Shown here: piece by piece, positions 31,631 through 41,440 of the stretch | Layout: each line of letters begins with the position of its first letter | Numbering within the stretch: the stretch's first letter is position 1 | DNA from: Roseiarcus sp963816065 | GTDB taxonomy: Bacteria > Pseudomonadota > Alphaproteobacteria > Rhizobiales > Beijerinckiaceae | Assembly: GCA_963816065.1 (NCBI GenBank) | Contig: CAWFJG010000030.1 | Span: 310,001 to 374,000, forward strand | DNA length: 64,000 nucleotides | Direction of reading: 5' to 3' | Translations under genes and position numbers: made by a program | Notes under the pieces: generated by a model | Databases searched by the model: none | What the model was told of the DNA's origin: nothing | What the model saw: only the letters and a program-made list of their open reading frames with translations

Positions 31631-32484
31631 GAGTGGCTCAATTCCTCCATGGCCTGATCGAGTTGTGCCTGGGTCGGAACGCCGTGATGCCATCCGACCT
31701 GGTCTTCCATGTACGAGACGCCTTTGCCCTTGATGGTATGGGCGATCACGCACAGCGGCTTCGTTCGATCCGCGCTCGGCGCAAACGCGTCGAGGAGCGC
31801 CCCCGGGTCATGGCCGTCGACATCGACAACGTCCCAACGAAAGGCGCGGAACTTGTCGGCGAGCGGCTCGACGTCATTGGTCTCCGCCACCCGCGCGCCC
31901 TGCTGCAGCCGGTTCCTGTCGATGATGAGCGTCAGGTTGGCGAGCTTGTGATGACCCGGCCGCCATGGCGGCCTCCCAATTGCTGCCCTCCTGCAATTCG
32001 CCATCGCCAGTAACAACGAAGACGCGATAGTCGGCCCGATCGATCTTGCCCGCCAGCGCGACGCCGACGGCGATCGGCAGCCCATGGCCGAGCGGGCCCG
32101 TGTTGGCCTCGACGCCCGGGACATAGTTGCGGTTCGGATGCCCGTTCAGCAGCGATAGCGGCTTCATGTAGGTCTGAAGCGTTGCGACCGGAATGAAGCC
32201 CGCTTCGGCCAGGGTCGCGTAGAGCGCGCCGCTGGCGTGGCCCTTGCTCAGGATCAGCCGGTCCCTGCCGGGCGCGCGTGGCGCCTTCGGGTCGACGCGC
32301 AGCACGCCAAAATACAGCGTGGCCAGAATATCCGCGACCGATATGTCGCCGCCGGGATGCCCCAGCCGCGCCTCGAACACCATTTTCAGCGCATCCCTTC
32401 GGATCGCGCCGGCTTGCGCGCGAATTCTGCGCGACGAGTTCGTCTCGGGTCGGAGCGAGCTTGGAATCGGATTTGGAAAGCCAT
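31627..32484 (-). CDS. Transketolase N-terminal subunit (frameshifted)
   Basis: About 285 residues forming the thiamine-diphosphate-binding half of the split transketolase. Features are EARLGHPGGDISVADILATLY, LSKGHASGALYATLA, GPLGHGLPIAVG and the cofactor motif VVTGDGELQEGSNWEA, then IIDRNRLQQG. One frame change lies near 31,965. Another lies between 32,430 and 32,480, so the first 25-30 residues are uncertain; IRRDALKMVFEARLG is read from the corrected frame. The ATG at 32484 is the best start seen, 5 bases from the stop of the isomerase gene. Confidence 0.85.
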
Positions 32485-32488
32485 CGCC

Positions 32489-33960
32489 TTACCCGCGGAA
32501 GATGGAAGAGCCGAACGCGTCGCCAACCGGCTCGGCCTCGTGGCGATAGATCGGCCAGTTCAGATAGCGCGTGATCGCCTCGTGAACCGCGCCGGCGTGA
32601 TGGCCGCGCACCATCGCGACGTGATGCTCGAAGCCGTTGCGGGCGATGAAGCCGAGCAGCGGCCGGAGCCGCGCCACTTTGGTCACTGCGATGCCGCCGT
32701 CCATGCCGAACGGATCGGCGGTGAACTCGCCCTCGCCGACATAGGCCTTGATGGTCCCGAGCCGGTCGTCGGTGGAGGCGCGGAAGAAGGTCATTGGACC
32801 CGGCTGGACCTTGCCCTTGACGGCGCCGAAGCAGTTCTCCTTGCCGAGCACGCTGCCGAGCACGTCGAGCTCCGAGATTTCCGGAGTCTCGCCGATGAAG
32901 CTCTTCGGGTAGTTGCCGCAGTGCGTGCAGACGCACTTGTCGGCCTCGCGGCCGTAATTGTTGTTCCAGTCGAGGATTGCTGAGGGCGCTTCCGCGGCGA
33001 GCGCGAGCGCGTACATCGAGATCGCGCCCATGACGTCGACCTCGCAGGCGCTAGGCGTCAGCTTCTCGCCCATCATGCTCATAGTCAGGCAGGTCGCGCA
33101 GCCGAAATTGTCCTGCAGGCTGCGCCAGCACTGGATCGCGCTCGCGTCGCACTCGTTCTCTTCGATCCATCGATCGACTGCGAGCGTCCACTTCGCCTGC
33201 CGCATGATCTTGTCCGGCTTGATATGGACGGGATCCGGCCATAGGCGCCGATCTCCTCCAGCTTGGCTTTGACCTCCGGCGCGTCGTCGGAAAGGGCGTT
33301 GGCGGCGAAGATGATCTCGGAAAGGTCGACGGTGATGACGGTCAGGCCGGAAGCCTGCAGGAGCTTCTCGCTGAAGCGCATGGTCTGGAACGCGCCGGTG
33401 CGTGCGCCGATCGAGCCGATGCGCGCATGCTTGAGCCCGCGGACGACGCGGCAGACCCTGACGAATCGGTCGAGATCGGCGGCGAACTCGGCGCCGTCGA
33501 CGTCGCAGGTGTGGGTCGTCGTGTCGGTGAAGGGGACGCCATACTGGTAGAAGTTGTTGGCGACGGAGAATTTGCCGCAGAAGGCGTCCCGGCGGCTCTT
33601 GACGTCGACTTTGTCGATTTCGTCGTTGCTCGCCTGAAGGAGGATCGGCACGTTCAAACGGGCCTCGTTGACGAGCTCGGAAATCGCGATCTCGTCGCCG
33701 AAATTCGGCAGACAGATGACGAGGCCGTCGATCGTCTCGCGCTGCTCGCGAAAGAAGGCCGCGTAGCGGCGCGCGTCGTCGCGCGACTGGACCGCGCCGT
33801 TCTTCGTTGCGTCGACCGGCAGGATGGCCGAGGCGACATTCAAGCCGTCAAGCTGCTTCAGCAACTCCTCGCGGGTCTGAAGGGCCGGCGCGCCGTTGAA
33901 GAATTCCCGGCTGCCGACCACCAGTCCGAGCCGGATCGGACGAAGATTGCGCTTTGTCAT
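32489..33960 (-). CDS. L-fucose/L-arabinose isomerase-like sugar isomerase (one frameshift)
   Basis: About 490 residues related to the fucose-isomerase-like superfamily (aldose-ketose isomerases). The N-terminal half has LGLVVGSREFFNG, ICLPNFGDEIAISEL and RIGSIGARTGAFQTMRFSE. The C-terminal half has LTMSMMGEKLTPSACEVDV, DKCVCTHCGNYPKSF and GFEHHVAMVRGHHAGAV, the His/Glu-rich parts expected to hold the metal site. The frame breaks near 33,240. The ATG at 33960 has AGG about 9-10 bases upstream; a TTG at 33981 is the alternative. First gene of the four-gene minus-strand unit isomerase, transketolase N, transketolase C, kinase. The substrate is not determined by the sequence; apiose is inferred from context. 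Confidence 0.82.
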
Positions 33961-34422
33961 GATTTCGACCTGCTTTCCCAAACGGCCCGGCCGCGACGCC
34001 GGCCGACCCTCCCATCTTGCGTTCGTCCTTTCGATTGGCTGACGATTTCTCTCACTTAATAACTAGTTTTTGCGATTTGTAAAGGGCCTCGCTGCTCCGA
34101 TCTCGTTCGGATCTAAGGCTGCAGGGTGTGGCAATTTGTCCCGCATTCTGCCGCGACGATTTTGCGTCTTGACAAGAAAACAAAATTATCGCACGGATAT
34201 CGCTAACAAACGCAAGTAATCGGAAAAGGGAGGCGCCTTTCAGCGCGACCGACAGGCAGCTTGGCGCAGCCGGAGCTTCGCTTCAACCGTCCCGTCTCCG
34301 CCTCAAAATCCAAATTGCCACAAGTCCCGCGTGCGTTGTCGGCATCCAATGCGACGCGTCTTCCGAAAGGCCCGTATGGAAGGGCTTGTTTCGATGCTCG
34401 AGAGTGAAATGGGAGGTCAGCA
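33961..34422. promoter_or_regulatory. Divergent promoter region between the isomerase operon and the RbsB-type transporter operon
   Basis: This is the most A/T-rich stretch of the neighbourhood and should hold two divergent promoters. TTTTTGCGAT at 34067-34076 is the exact reverse complement of ATCGCAAAAA at 40024-40033 upstream of the CUT1 operon. A related ATTTTGCG core lies near 34,160 and a TTGACA hexamer is at 34169-34174. A DeoR-family regulator is encoded at 39.1 kb. These are candidate operator elements, not proven sites. Confidence 0.45.
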
Positions 34423-35358
34423 ATGAAACTACGTTACGCGTTGGTCGGCGCTTTGTTCGCGAGCGCCGCCATGATCGGCGGCTCTGCTTACGCCGCGGAC
34501 CTTATCGCGGTCATTACGCCGTCGCACAGCAATCCCTTCTTCAAGGCGGAGGCCGAGGGCGCCGAGGCGAAGGCCAAGGAACTCGGATACGACGTCATTT
34601 CGCTGGTGCACAACGACGACGCCAACAAGCAATCGGAGCTGATCGATACCGCGATTGCTCGCGGGGCGAAGGCGATCATCCTCGACAACGCGGGCGCCGA
34701 CGCGACGGTCGCCGCTGTCAAGAAAGCGAAGGCGGCCGGAATTCCGTCGTTTCTGATCGATCGCGAGATCAATGCCCCCGGCATCGCGCTCGCGCAGATC
34801 GTGTCGAACAACTATCAGGGCGCGCAGCTCGGCGCTCAGGAGTTCGTCAAGCTGATGGGGGAGAAGGGCAACTACGTCGAGCTCGTCGGAAAGGAATCGG
34901 ACACCAACGCCGGCATCCGCTCGAAGGGCTACCATGACGTGATCGACGAATATCCGGACCTGAAGATCGTTTCCCGGCAGTCGGCCAACTGGGACCAGAA
35001 CGAGGCCTACTCGAAGATGGAGTCGATCCTCCAGGCCAACCCCAACATCAAGGGCGTCATCTCCGGCAATGACACCATGGCGATGGGCGCTGAGGCCGCG
35101 CTCAAGGCGGCGGGCCGCGGCGACGTCATCGTCGTCGGCTTCGACGGCTCGAACGACGTGCGCGATTCGATCCTCAAAGGCGGCATCAAGGCCACGGTGC
35201 TCCAGCCGGCCTATCGCGAGGCGCAGGTCGCGGTCGAGCAGGCCGACGCCTACATCAAGACCAAGACGGCCCCGAAGACCGAGAAGCAGTTGATGGACTG
35301 CGTCCTGATCAATGCGTCCAACGCCGCCAAGCTCGAGACCTTCGCGCTCAAGCCGTGA
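34423..35358 (+). CDS. RbsB-type sugar ABC transporter substrate-binding protein
   Basis: This 311-residue protein has a signal peptide (ALFASAAMIGGSAYA) and a periplasmic-binding-protein type 1 fold. Features: DLIAVITPSHSNPFFKAEAEG, DNAGADATVAAVKKAKAAGIP, FLIDREINAPG, and VVGFDGSNDVRDSILKG near the C-terminus. GGGAGG lies 6 bases before the ATG. It is the first gene of the SBP, DUF2291, ATPase, permease unit and faces the isomerase operon across a shared promoter region. A pentose or branched pentose such as apiose is a reasonable ligand guess. Confidence 0.93.
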   Translation: MKLRYALVGALFASAAMIGGSAYAADLIAVITPSHSNPFFKAEAEGAEAKAKELGYDVISLVHNDDANKQSELIDTAIARGAKAIILDNAGADATVAAVKKAKAAGIPSFLIDREINAPGIALAQIVSNNYQGAQLGAQEFVKLMGEKGNYVELVGKESDTNAGIRSKGYHDVIDEYPDLKIVSRQSANWDQNEAYSKMESILQANPNIKGVISGNDTMAMGAEAALKAAGRGDVIVVGFDGSNDVRDSILKGGIKATVLQPAYREAQVAVEQADAYIKTKTAPKTEKQLMDCVLINASNAAKLETFALKP

Positions 35359-35502
35359 TCGCCGGGCAGGCGTCTGATGGTCTCTGGCTCGATCGCGTCG
35401 CCGTCTCCCCGCTTCGGCCTTTCCGCTCCGGCCAGCCGGGCGCGGGGAGCGGGCTTGCGAATGCGCCGCTTTCGGCCGCTGACGGCGCTCTGCTGAGCCA
35501 AG

Positions 35503-35530
35503 GGCGCGCGGCCGCACCGGTCCGCGCGCC
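35503..35530 (+). promoter_or_regulatory. Intercistronic hairpin after the substrate-binding protein gene
   Basis: GGCGCGCGG (35503-35511) and CCGCGCGCC (35522-35530) form a perfect 9-base-pair stem with a 10-base loop. A second, looser inverted repeat (CTCCCCGC at 35405-35412 with GCGGGGAG at 35442-35449) lies upstream. There is no T-run. Such hairpins between a binding-protein gene and the following genes usually protect the upstream mRNA and raise binding-protein yield. Confidence 0.6.
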
Positions 35531-35552
35531 GCTCCTTCGAAGGTACGTTCGC

Positions 35553-36205
35553 ATGCGCTGGGTCGGGTAGCCGCCGTTCTGCTCGCGGGCCTAGTCTTGG
35601 CCTCCTGCCGCTTCATTCCGACTGCCGAGGTTCCGGCGCTGGCCAGCCGCAACCTGGGCGCCGCCGCTCCGTTCGACCCGGACAAGAAAGCGGATTCGAT
35701 GTGGGCGTCGAAAGTCGTGCCCTATTTCGAGAAGAAGGCGGGACCGTTCTTCCAGGTGCGCGACCTCGCGGCGAAGTCTGCCGACGAGGCCGGCGCCAAG
35801 TTCGGCTACCGCTCGAAAGCCGACGACACGCCCTGGACGCTGATGGTGAGGATCGACGGCGTGATTGCCGGCGCGAACACGGAATCCCGCGCCGCGACCA
35901 TCAGCATCGACGCGTCCGGCCAAGGCAAGACCGATGCGATCGTCCAGATCGGTCCGGCTATGCGAGGCACCGCCATCCGCGACGCGCTCGACTTCGTGTC
36001 CTTCAACGACTTTACCAACCAGATTGATTTCGCTCAGTTCGGCAAGGCGCTCAACACCCATGTCGACCATGAGACGCTGGCGAAATTGCCGCGCAACTCG
36101 CTGGTCGGACGCAAGGTGTCGGTCCTGGGCGCCTATCCGTTCGCCTCGGCGGCCGAGACGCCGCTCGTGACGCCGGTCGAGATCACCGTTGGACCGAGGC
36201 CATGA
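35553..36205 (+). CDS. DUF2291 family lipoprotein of a sugar ABC transporter operon (one frameshift)
   Basis: About 217 residues. The start is ATG 35553 with GAAGG 9 bases upstream, reading M-R-W-V-G; the frame then breaks within the GGG at about 35565. Restoring one G gives VAAVLLAGLVLASC, a lipoprotein signal with a LASC lipobox, followed by the DUF2291 body (ASKVVPYFEKKAG, KFGYRSKADDTPWTLMVR, DFVSFNDFTNQIDFAQ). DUF2291 proteins occur in RbsABC-type operons, but their role is unknown. The stop overlaps the ATPase start by ATGA at 36202. Confidence 0.8.
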
Positions 36206-37768
36206 GCGACGACCCGGCCACCGCCCGCAACGGCGTCGTCCTGCGCCTCGAAGGCGTCTCGAAGGTCTATTCGGGCACCGTCGCCGTCAAGCACGCCGAT
36301 TTCGAAGTGCGCAGCGGCGCCGTCAATGTGCTTGTCGGGGAGAACGGCGCGGGCAAATCCACGCTCGTTAAGATGATCGCCGGGGTTGAGCAGCCGACCG
36401 CCGGACGGATCCTGCTCGACGGCGCGCCGGTCGTATTCCACGACACCGCCGACGCCATGGCCCATGGCATCGGCATGGTGTTCCAGGAGTTGAACCTGTT
36501 CGGCAATCTGTCCGTCGCCGAGAACGTCTTCGCCAATCGCGAGATCATGCGCCGCGGACGGATCGACCACGCCGAGCAGGAGCGGCAGACAGCGCGCCTG
36601 ATGGAGCGGCTGCGGACGGCGGTCGATCCGCGCGCCAAGGTCGAGGACCTGATGATCGGCCAGCAGCAACTGGTCGAAATCGCAAAGGCCGTCGCGCGAA
36701 ATGCACGCATTCTCATCATGGACGAGCCGACCTCGGCGCTGAGCGCCCCGGAGGTCGAAATCCTGTTCCGCGTCATCGCCGATCTGAAGGCGAAGGGCGT
36801 CGCCATCGTCTACATCTCGCATCGGCTCGAGGAACTCATTCGCATCGGCGACTACATCACGGTGCTGCGCGACGGCCGAGTGACGGGCGCCCGGTCGATG
36901 GCGGAGGTCGACGTCCAATGGATCGTTCGCCAGATGATCGGCTCGGACGCCAAGGATTTCTCGACGCCGGGCGATCATGCGTTCGGCGGCGAGGCGCTGC
37001 GGGCGGAGGACGTCTGCCTTCCGCGCGTCACCGGGGGGTATGCGGTCGACCACGTCTCGCTGTCGGTCCGCGCCGGCGAGATCGTCGGCGTCTACGGATT
37101 GATGGGAGCGGGACGCAGCGAGTTTCTCGAATGCGTGATGGGCCGCCATCCCATGGCTTCAGGGCGCATTTTCATCGAGGGCCGTCCGGTGCGGGAGAAA
37201 GACGTCGGCGGCCGCATCGCTCGGGGTCTTGCGCTCATTCCCGAGGATCGCCAGCGCGACGGTCTGGTCTCGATCCTGTCGGTCGCGGAAAACCTGACGA
37301 TGGCGAGCCTCGGCAAAGTCACGCGCTATTTTCACATCTCGGCCAGCGCCGAGGCCGAGAGGGTCGGCAGGGAAGTCAAGGACCTGTCGATCAAGGTGGC
37401 GGATCCGAGGCTTCCGGTGTCGTCGCTGTCGGGCGGCAACCAGCAAAAGGTGGTGATCGGCAAGGCGCTCCTGACGTCGCCGAAGGTCCTTTTGATGGAC
37501 GAGCCCAGCCGCGGCATTGACATCGGAGCGAAAGCCGACGTTTTCCGCATCATGCGAAGCCTGGCCGGGCAGGGGATCGCGATCGTCTTTGTCACCTCCG
37601 ACCTCGACGAGGTGTTGGCGCTCTCCGACCGGATCGCCGTGATGAGCCGCGGCCGCCTGACTGCGCTGCTCGACCGCGGCGAGGCCACCGAGGCCGGGAT
37701 TGTCGCCGCGTCGTCCGTCGGGCATGGCCCGAGCGGCGCCAGAACAGCCAAAGGAAGAGCTACCATGA
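36202..37768 (+). CDS. RbsA/MglA-type sugar ABC transporter ATPase (frameshift near the 3' end)
   Basis: About 520 residues with two nucleotide-binding domains. NBD1: Walker A GENGAGKST (46-54), signature IGQQQLVEIAKA, Walker B IMDEPTSAL (172-180). NBD2: a degenerate P-loop GLMGAGRSEF, signature LSGGNQQKVVIGK and LLMDEPSRGIDIG. Read literally, the frame continues into the permease as an ATPase-permease fusion. In the +1 frame the ATPase instead ends ...ARAAPEQPKEELP at a TGA (37766-37768) that overlaps the permease ATG. This is the usual operon layout, so I infer an indel at about 37,690-37,740. Confidence 0.88.
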
Positions 37769-38830
37769 GCGCCGCTGCCGAATCGCGAAAGGCCAACTTC
37801 GGGTCTGGCTCGCTCACGCTCAACCTGATGCGGCTGCGCACCTTCATCGCGCTGTTCGCTGTGATCCTGTATTTCTCGTTCGCCGCGCCGAACTTTCTTT
37901 CGGCGGACAATCTCGTGCTCGATGTCGAAGCACGTCGCCCTCAACGCGTTCCTCGCGATCGGCATGACCTTCGTCATCATCACCGGCGGGATCGACCTGT
38001 CGGTCGGTTCGATCGTCGGCTTGTGCGGCATGGTGGCCGGCGGTCTGATCCTGCACGGGATCGATCTCAGGTTCGGCTACACGCGTGTTCTTCAACGTCC
38101 CTGAGATCATTCTGATCACGCTCGCGCTCGGAGTTCTCATCGGGCTGATCAACGGCCTGTTGATCACTTGGCTCAACGTCGCGCCCTTCATCGCGACGCT
38201 GGGCACGCTGTATGTCGCCCGCGGCGCCGCGCTGCTCCTGTCCGACGGCGCGACGTTTCCCAATCTGGAAGGCAATCCGGCCTTCGGCACGACGGGCTAC
38301 GCGTTCCTGGGCGCAGGCTCGCTCCTGCATCTCCCGGTTTCGATCTGGGTGCTGATCATCGTCGCGCTCGGAGCGGCCTATCTCGCGCGCTCGACGCCGC
38401 TTGGGACGGCACATCTTCGCGGTCGGAGGAAACGAGCGCGCGGCGGCCCTGTCGGGCATCCGCGTCAACCGGGTCAAGCTTTTCGTCTACATGTTCTCCG
38501 GCTTCTGCGCCGCGATCGTCGGCCTGATCATTTCCTCGGAGCTGATGGCGGCGCACCCGGCGACCGGCACGACCTTCGAGCTCAACGCGATCGCCGCGGC
38601 GGTGCTCGGCGGCACCTCGATGTCGGGCGGTCGCGGGACGATCGGCGGCACGATCATCGGCGCCTTCGTGATCGGCATTCTCTCCGACGGCCTGGTCATG
38701 ATGGGCGTCAGTCGAATTCTGGCAGATGGTCATCAAGGGCGTGGTGATCATTGCGGCCGTCGTGGTCGACCAGGCGCAGCGCAAACTGCAGCAGCGGGTC
38801 GCTCTGCAACAGATGGCGCAACTGGCCTGA
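37765..38830 (+). CDS. RbsC-type sugar ABC transporter permease (four frameshifts)
   Basis: About 355 residues after joining five frame segments. Start ATG 37765 with AAAGGAAGAG just upstream. Membrane segments include FIALFAVILYFSFAAP, FLAIGMTFVIITGGIDLSVGS (the family signature), IILITLALGVLIGLINGLLI, and the C-terminal ELNAIAAAVLGGTSMSGGRG-IGG region ending VVIIAAVVVDQAQRK. Frame changes are near 37,918, 38,080, 38,400 and 38,710. Each flanking part matches the family without loss, so these are probably indel errors, although true decay cannot be excluded without reads. Confidence 0.85.
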
Positions 38831-39056
38831 AATTTGCTTCACAAGACGCGGTGCGGCTGTTGTCCTTTGCCGCAGACGTGAGATAATTCAAAGAGATTCG
38901 CAACCTTCCCGGGAAACCCGCAAATGCCGCAGCGTGCCGAGTTGGCGCCGTCCAAGGGTAGGTCCCGCACCGCGAGGTCGACGGGACTCCGAGCGAAACT
39001 CGGTCGTTGCGCTGCCCAACCCGGATTTCAACGGCTTGCTCGCCGAGCCGCGACGG

Positions 39057-39800
39057 ATGAAAATCCTCGAGTGGCTGCAGGAGGAGGGGAGCGCGCGGGT
39101 CCGGGATCTCAGCGCCGCCTTCGGGGTTTCCGAGGCGACGATCCGGCAGGATCTCGAAAAGCTCGAATCCGACGGCCACATCAACCGGCAGCACGGCGGC
39201 GCGTTCCTGCGCACGATGCCGAAGCAGGTCGAGACCCTGTCGTTGCAGCATATGGAGAACATCGAAAAGAAGCGAAAAATCGGGATCAAGGCGGCGAGCC
39301 TTGTCGGGGATGGCGACACGATCATTCTGGACGCGGGCTCGACGACCACCGAGATCGCTCACAATCTGCTCGGGCGGAACGCTCTGACAGTCATCACGAC
39401 GGCGCTCAACATCGCCCTTATGCTGGGAGGGGAGCCGGGCTACGCGGTCCATATGCCCGGAGGCCAGTTCAAGGCGCCGACGCTGTCGCTGAGCGGCGAC
39501 AAGGCGGCGGACTATTTTCAGGACGTTCTTGCCGCAAAGCTCTTCCTGGCGACGGCGGGCGTCGCTCTGAACTCGGGACTGACCCTTCCCAGTTTTGCCG
39601 ACCTGCAGCTCAAGCAGGCGATGATCCGGGCCGCATCGCACGTCTATCTTGTCGCCAACTCGACCAAGATCAACCGTTCGTCCTTCACGCGCCTGGGAAC
39701 GCTTGACGTCATCCATTCCTTCATCACCGATGACGGCATTCGCGACGAGGACGTTCGCGCTTTTGAGAGCCGCGGGATCAAAGTCCTCATCGCGCATTGA
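39057..39800 (+). CDS. DeoR/GlpR-family transcriptional regulator
   Basis: A 247-residue protein from ATG 39057. The N-terminal DeoR helix-turn-helix reads VRDLSAAFGVSEATIRQDLE with EKLESDGHINRQHGGA after it. The C-terminal sugar-phosphate sensor domain has ILDAGSTTTEIAHNL and the typical DLQLKQAMIRAASHVYLVANSTK and INRSSF stretches. A TTG at 39036 or another upstream start would add the usual few residues before the HTH, and no clear ribosome site decides. It lies between the RbsABC-type and CUT1 systems and probably responds to a phosphorylated intermediate of the pathway. Candidate targets are the promoter regions at 34.0-34.4 and 39.8-40.1 kb. Confidence 0.88.
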   Translation: MKILEWLQEEGSARVRDLSAAFGVSEATIRQDLEKLESDGHINRQHGGAFLRTMPKQVETLSLQHMENIEKKRKIGIKAASLVGDGDTIILDAGSTTTEIAHNLLGRNALTVITTALNIALMLGGEPGYAVHMPGGQFKAPTLSLSGDKAADYFQDVLAAKLFLATAGVALNSGLTLPSFADLQLKQAMIRAASHVYLVANSTKINRSSFTRLGTLDVIHSFITDDGIRDEDVRAFESRGIKVLIAH

Positions 39801-40113
39801 GTCGCGCCGCTTTGAGCGGTTCGATGGAAATTCTGCCAGCGCGGCTCTTGGTTGCAAACGCCATCAATCGAAAACAATCAAAGCAGCTATTGAGGTTTTT
39901 CGAAAGCCCAAGCGCAGACGGCCCGACCTTTGCGGCGCGGCTGCAGCATTTTCGGATGCTAGACAGAGGGTTGCGACCGAACACGCGGTTTGCCGGGACC
40001 GTGATGCGTGCTATTAACTCACGATCGCAAAAATGGTCTAAAAATCGATAGCAAACGATAATCTTACGGCGGTCGCCGGTAAGCGCTCGAAACATGAAAC
40101 GGGAGGAATCCAA
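39801..40113. promoter_or_regulatory. Promoter region of the CUT1 transporter/glycosidase operon
   Basis: This is 313 bases without a gene. The A/T-rich part at about 40,010-40,075 contains ATCGCAAAAA (40024-40033), the exact inverse of a 10-mer in the isomerase/RbsB divergent region, and GATAGCAAACGATAATC (about 40,045-40,061), which resembles GCTAACAAACGCAAGTAATC near 34,200. These shared elements suggest common control by the DeoR-family protein encoded just upstream. Confidence 0.4.
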
Positions 40114-41352
40114 ATGCGCGTTCCTACACAATGGCTGCGGTGGGCGGCGGCGGGGGCGATCGTCGCCGGCAGTTCGTTCGGGGCCGAGGCCCAGGAAATC
40201 AAGTTCTGGACGCTCACCTTCGACAATCCCAGCGTGACCAAGGCGTTCGACACCATCATCAAGGACTTCGAGGCCGCCAATCCCGGCGTGACCGTGAAAC
40301 TCGAGAACCGCGCCACCGACGAACACAAGTCGGCCTTGCGGGTGGCGAGCGGATCGGACCAGGCGCCGGACATCTACTTCATGTGGGCGGGTCTTGGCCT
40401 CGGCGGCGAATTCGTGAAATCCGGGCTCGCCTTGCCGATGGACAAATACTACGCGAAGTATAATTGGGACAACGAATTCATCGCTCCGGCGCTCTCTTTT
40501 TCGAAGCAGTATCCAGGCGGCCGGTTCGGCGTGCCCTACACCTTCCGAGGCGAAGGGATTTACTACAACAAGGCGCTTTTCGCCAAGGCAGGAATAACCT
40601 CGCTGCCGAATACCTATGATGAACTCGTCGCCGACGCGGGCAAACTCGCCGCCGCCGGTATCCCTGCGATGACCTTCGGCGGCACCGTCAACTGGCACCT
40701 CATGCGGTTGATGGACGAAATCCTGGAAGTTCAATGCGGCCCCGAGAAGCATGACGCGCTCATGGCGATGAAGGCCAACTGGGCGGAGGAACCCTGCGCG
40801 ACCAAGTCCTTCGAAGAGTTGCACACGTGGACATCGAAATATATCCTTAAGCCCTTTATGGGCATCGACAACAACCAGGCTTTCAATCTCTTCCTTGCCG
40901 GCCGCGCGGCGATGATGGTCGAGGGGAACTGGCTTGTCGGTCAACTCCGCAACGCCAACAAGCTCGCGGACTACGGTCTGTTCCCGTTCCCCGGAACGAC
41001 GCGTCTATACGGATTTGGAGAGTACAATTACATCAGCCCAAAGAGCAAAAATCCCGATGTCGCCGCGAAGTTCCTCGACTACCTGGAATCGACCCCGGTC
41101 CAACAGGCAAACCTGGCGGTGTTTGGCGGATCGGTGAACAAGAACGTCAAATCAGACAGCAAGGAACCGCTCGATCTCGAGTGGACCAAGATCTTCGGAC
41201 AGTTCAAGGACGTGTTCGTCAACGGCGATCAGGCCTTCCCCTTGGATGTCACGACGGAATATTGGCGGGTCATCAACGAAGTCGCCAGCGATCACCTCGA
41301 TCCGAAGGCGGCCGCCGGCGAATTGCAGAAATTCATCGCCTCTCGCAAATAG
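40114..41352 (+). CDS. CUT1 sugar ABC transporter substrate-binding protein (family 1 solute-binding)
   Basis: The 412-residue protein has a signal peptide (AAAGAIVAGSSFGAEAQ) and the MalE-like family 1 fold: IKFWTLTFDNPSVTKAF, SGSDQAPDIYFMWAG, FGVPYTFRGEGIYYNKALF, FLAGRAAMMVEGNWL and NPDVAAKFLDYLES. GGGAGGAA lies about 8 bases before the ATG. Binding proteins of this class usually capture oligosaccharides or glycosides rather than free pentoses. It heads the operon SBP, two permeases, glycosidase, ATPase. Confidence 0.94.
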   Translation: MRVPTQWLRWAAAGAIVAGSSFGAEAQEIKFWTLTFDNPSVTKAFDTIIKDFEAANPGVTVKLENRATDEHKSALRVASGSDQAPDIYFMWAGLGLGGEFVKSGLALPMDKYYAKYNWDNEFIAPALSFSKQYPGGRFGVPYTFRGEGIYYNKALFAKAGITSLPNTYDELVADAGKLAAAGIPAMTFGGTVNWHLMRLMDEILEVQCGPEKHDALMAMKANWAEEPCATKSFEELHTWTSKYILKPFMGIDNNQAFNLFLAGRAAMMVEGNWLVGQLRNANKLADYGLFPFPGTTRLYGFGEYNYISPKSKNPDVAAKFLDYLESTPVQQANLAVFGGSVNKNVKSDSKEPLDLEWTKIFGQFKDVFVNGDQAFPLDVTTEYWRVINEVASDHLDPKAAAGELQKFIASRK

Positions 41353-41363
41353 GTCCTCCCACA

Positions 41364-41396
41364 GGGTCGGTCTTCTCTGGAGGCCGGCCCCTTTTT
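41364..41396 (+). terminator. Hairpin with T-run between binding protein and permease genes (attenuator or partial terminator)
   Basis: GGGTCGGTC (41364-41372) pairs with GGCCGGCCC (41382-41390) over nine positions including two G-U pairs, followed by CTTTTT. It has the form of a rho-independent terminator, but the permease gene begins 45 bases later in the same direction. It is best read as an attenuator that keeps binding-protein mRNA in excess over membrane components. Confidence 0.7.
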
Positions 41397-41440
41397 CCGC
41401 TCGGCGGTCGCAGCTTGGCTGGTTTAGCAGGATCCGGCGA

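Noticed and set aside
36202..38115. A natural ATPase-permease fusion protein
   Set aside because: An ATGA stop/start overlap is restored by one base shift and the permease has its own ribosome site, so a frameshift is the simpler explanation.
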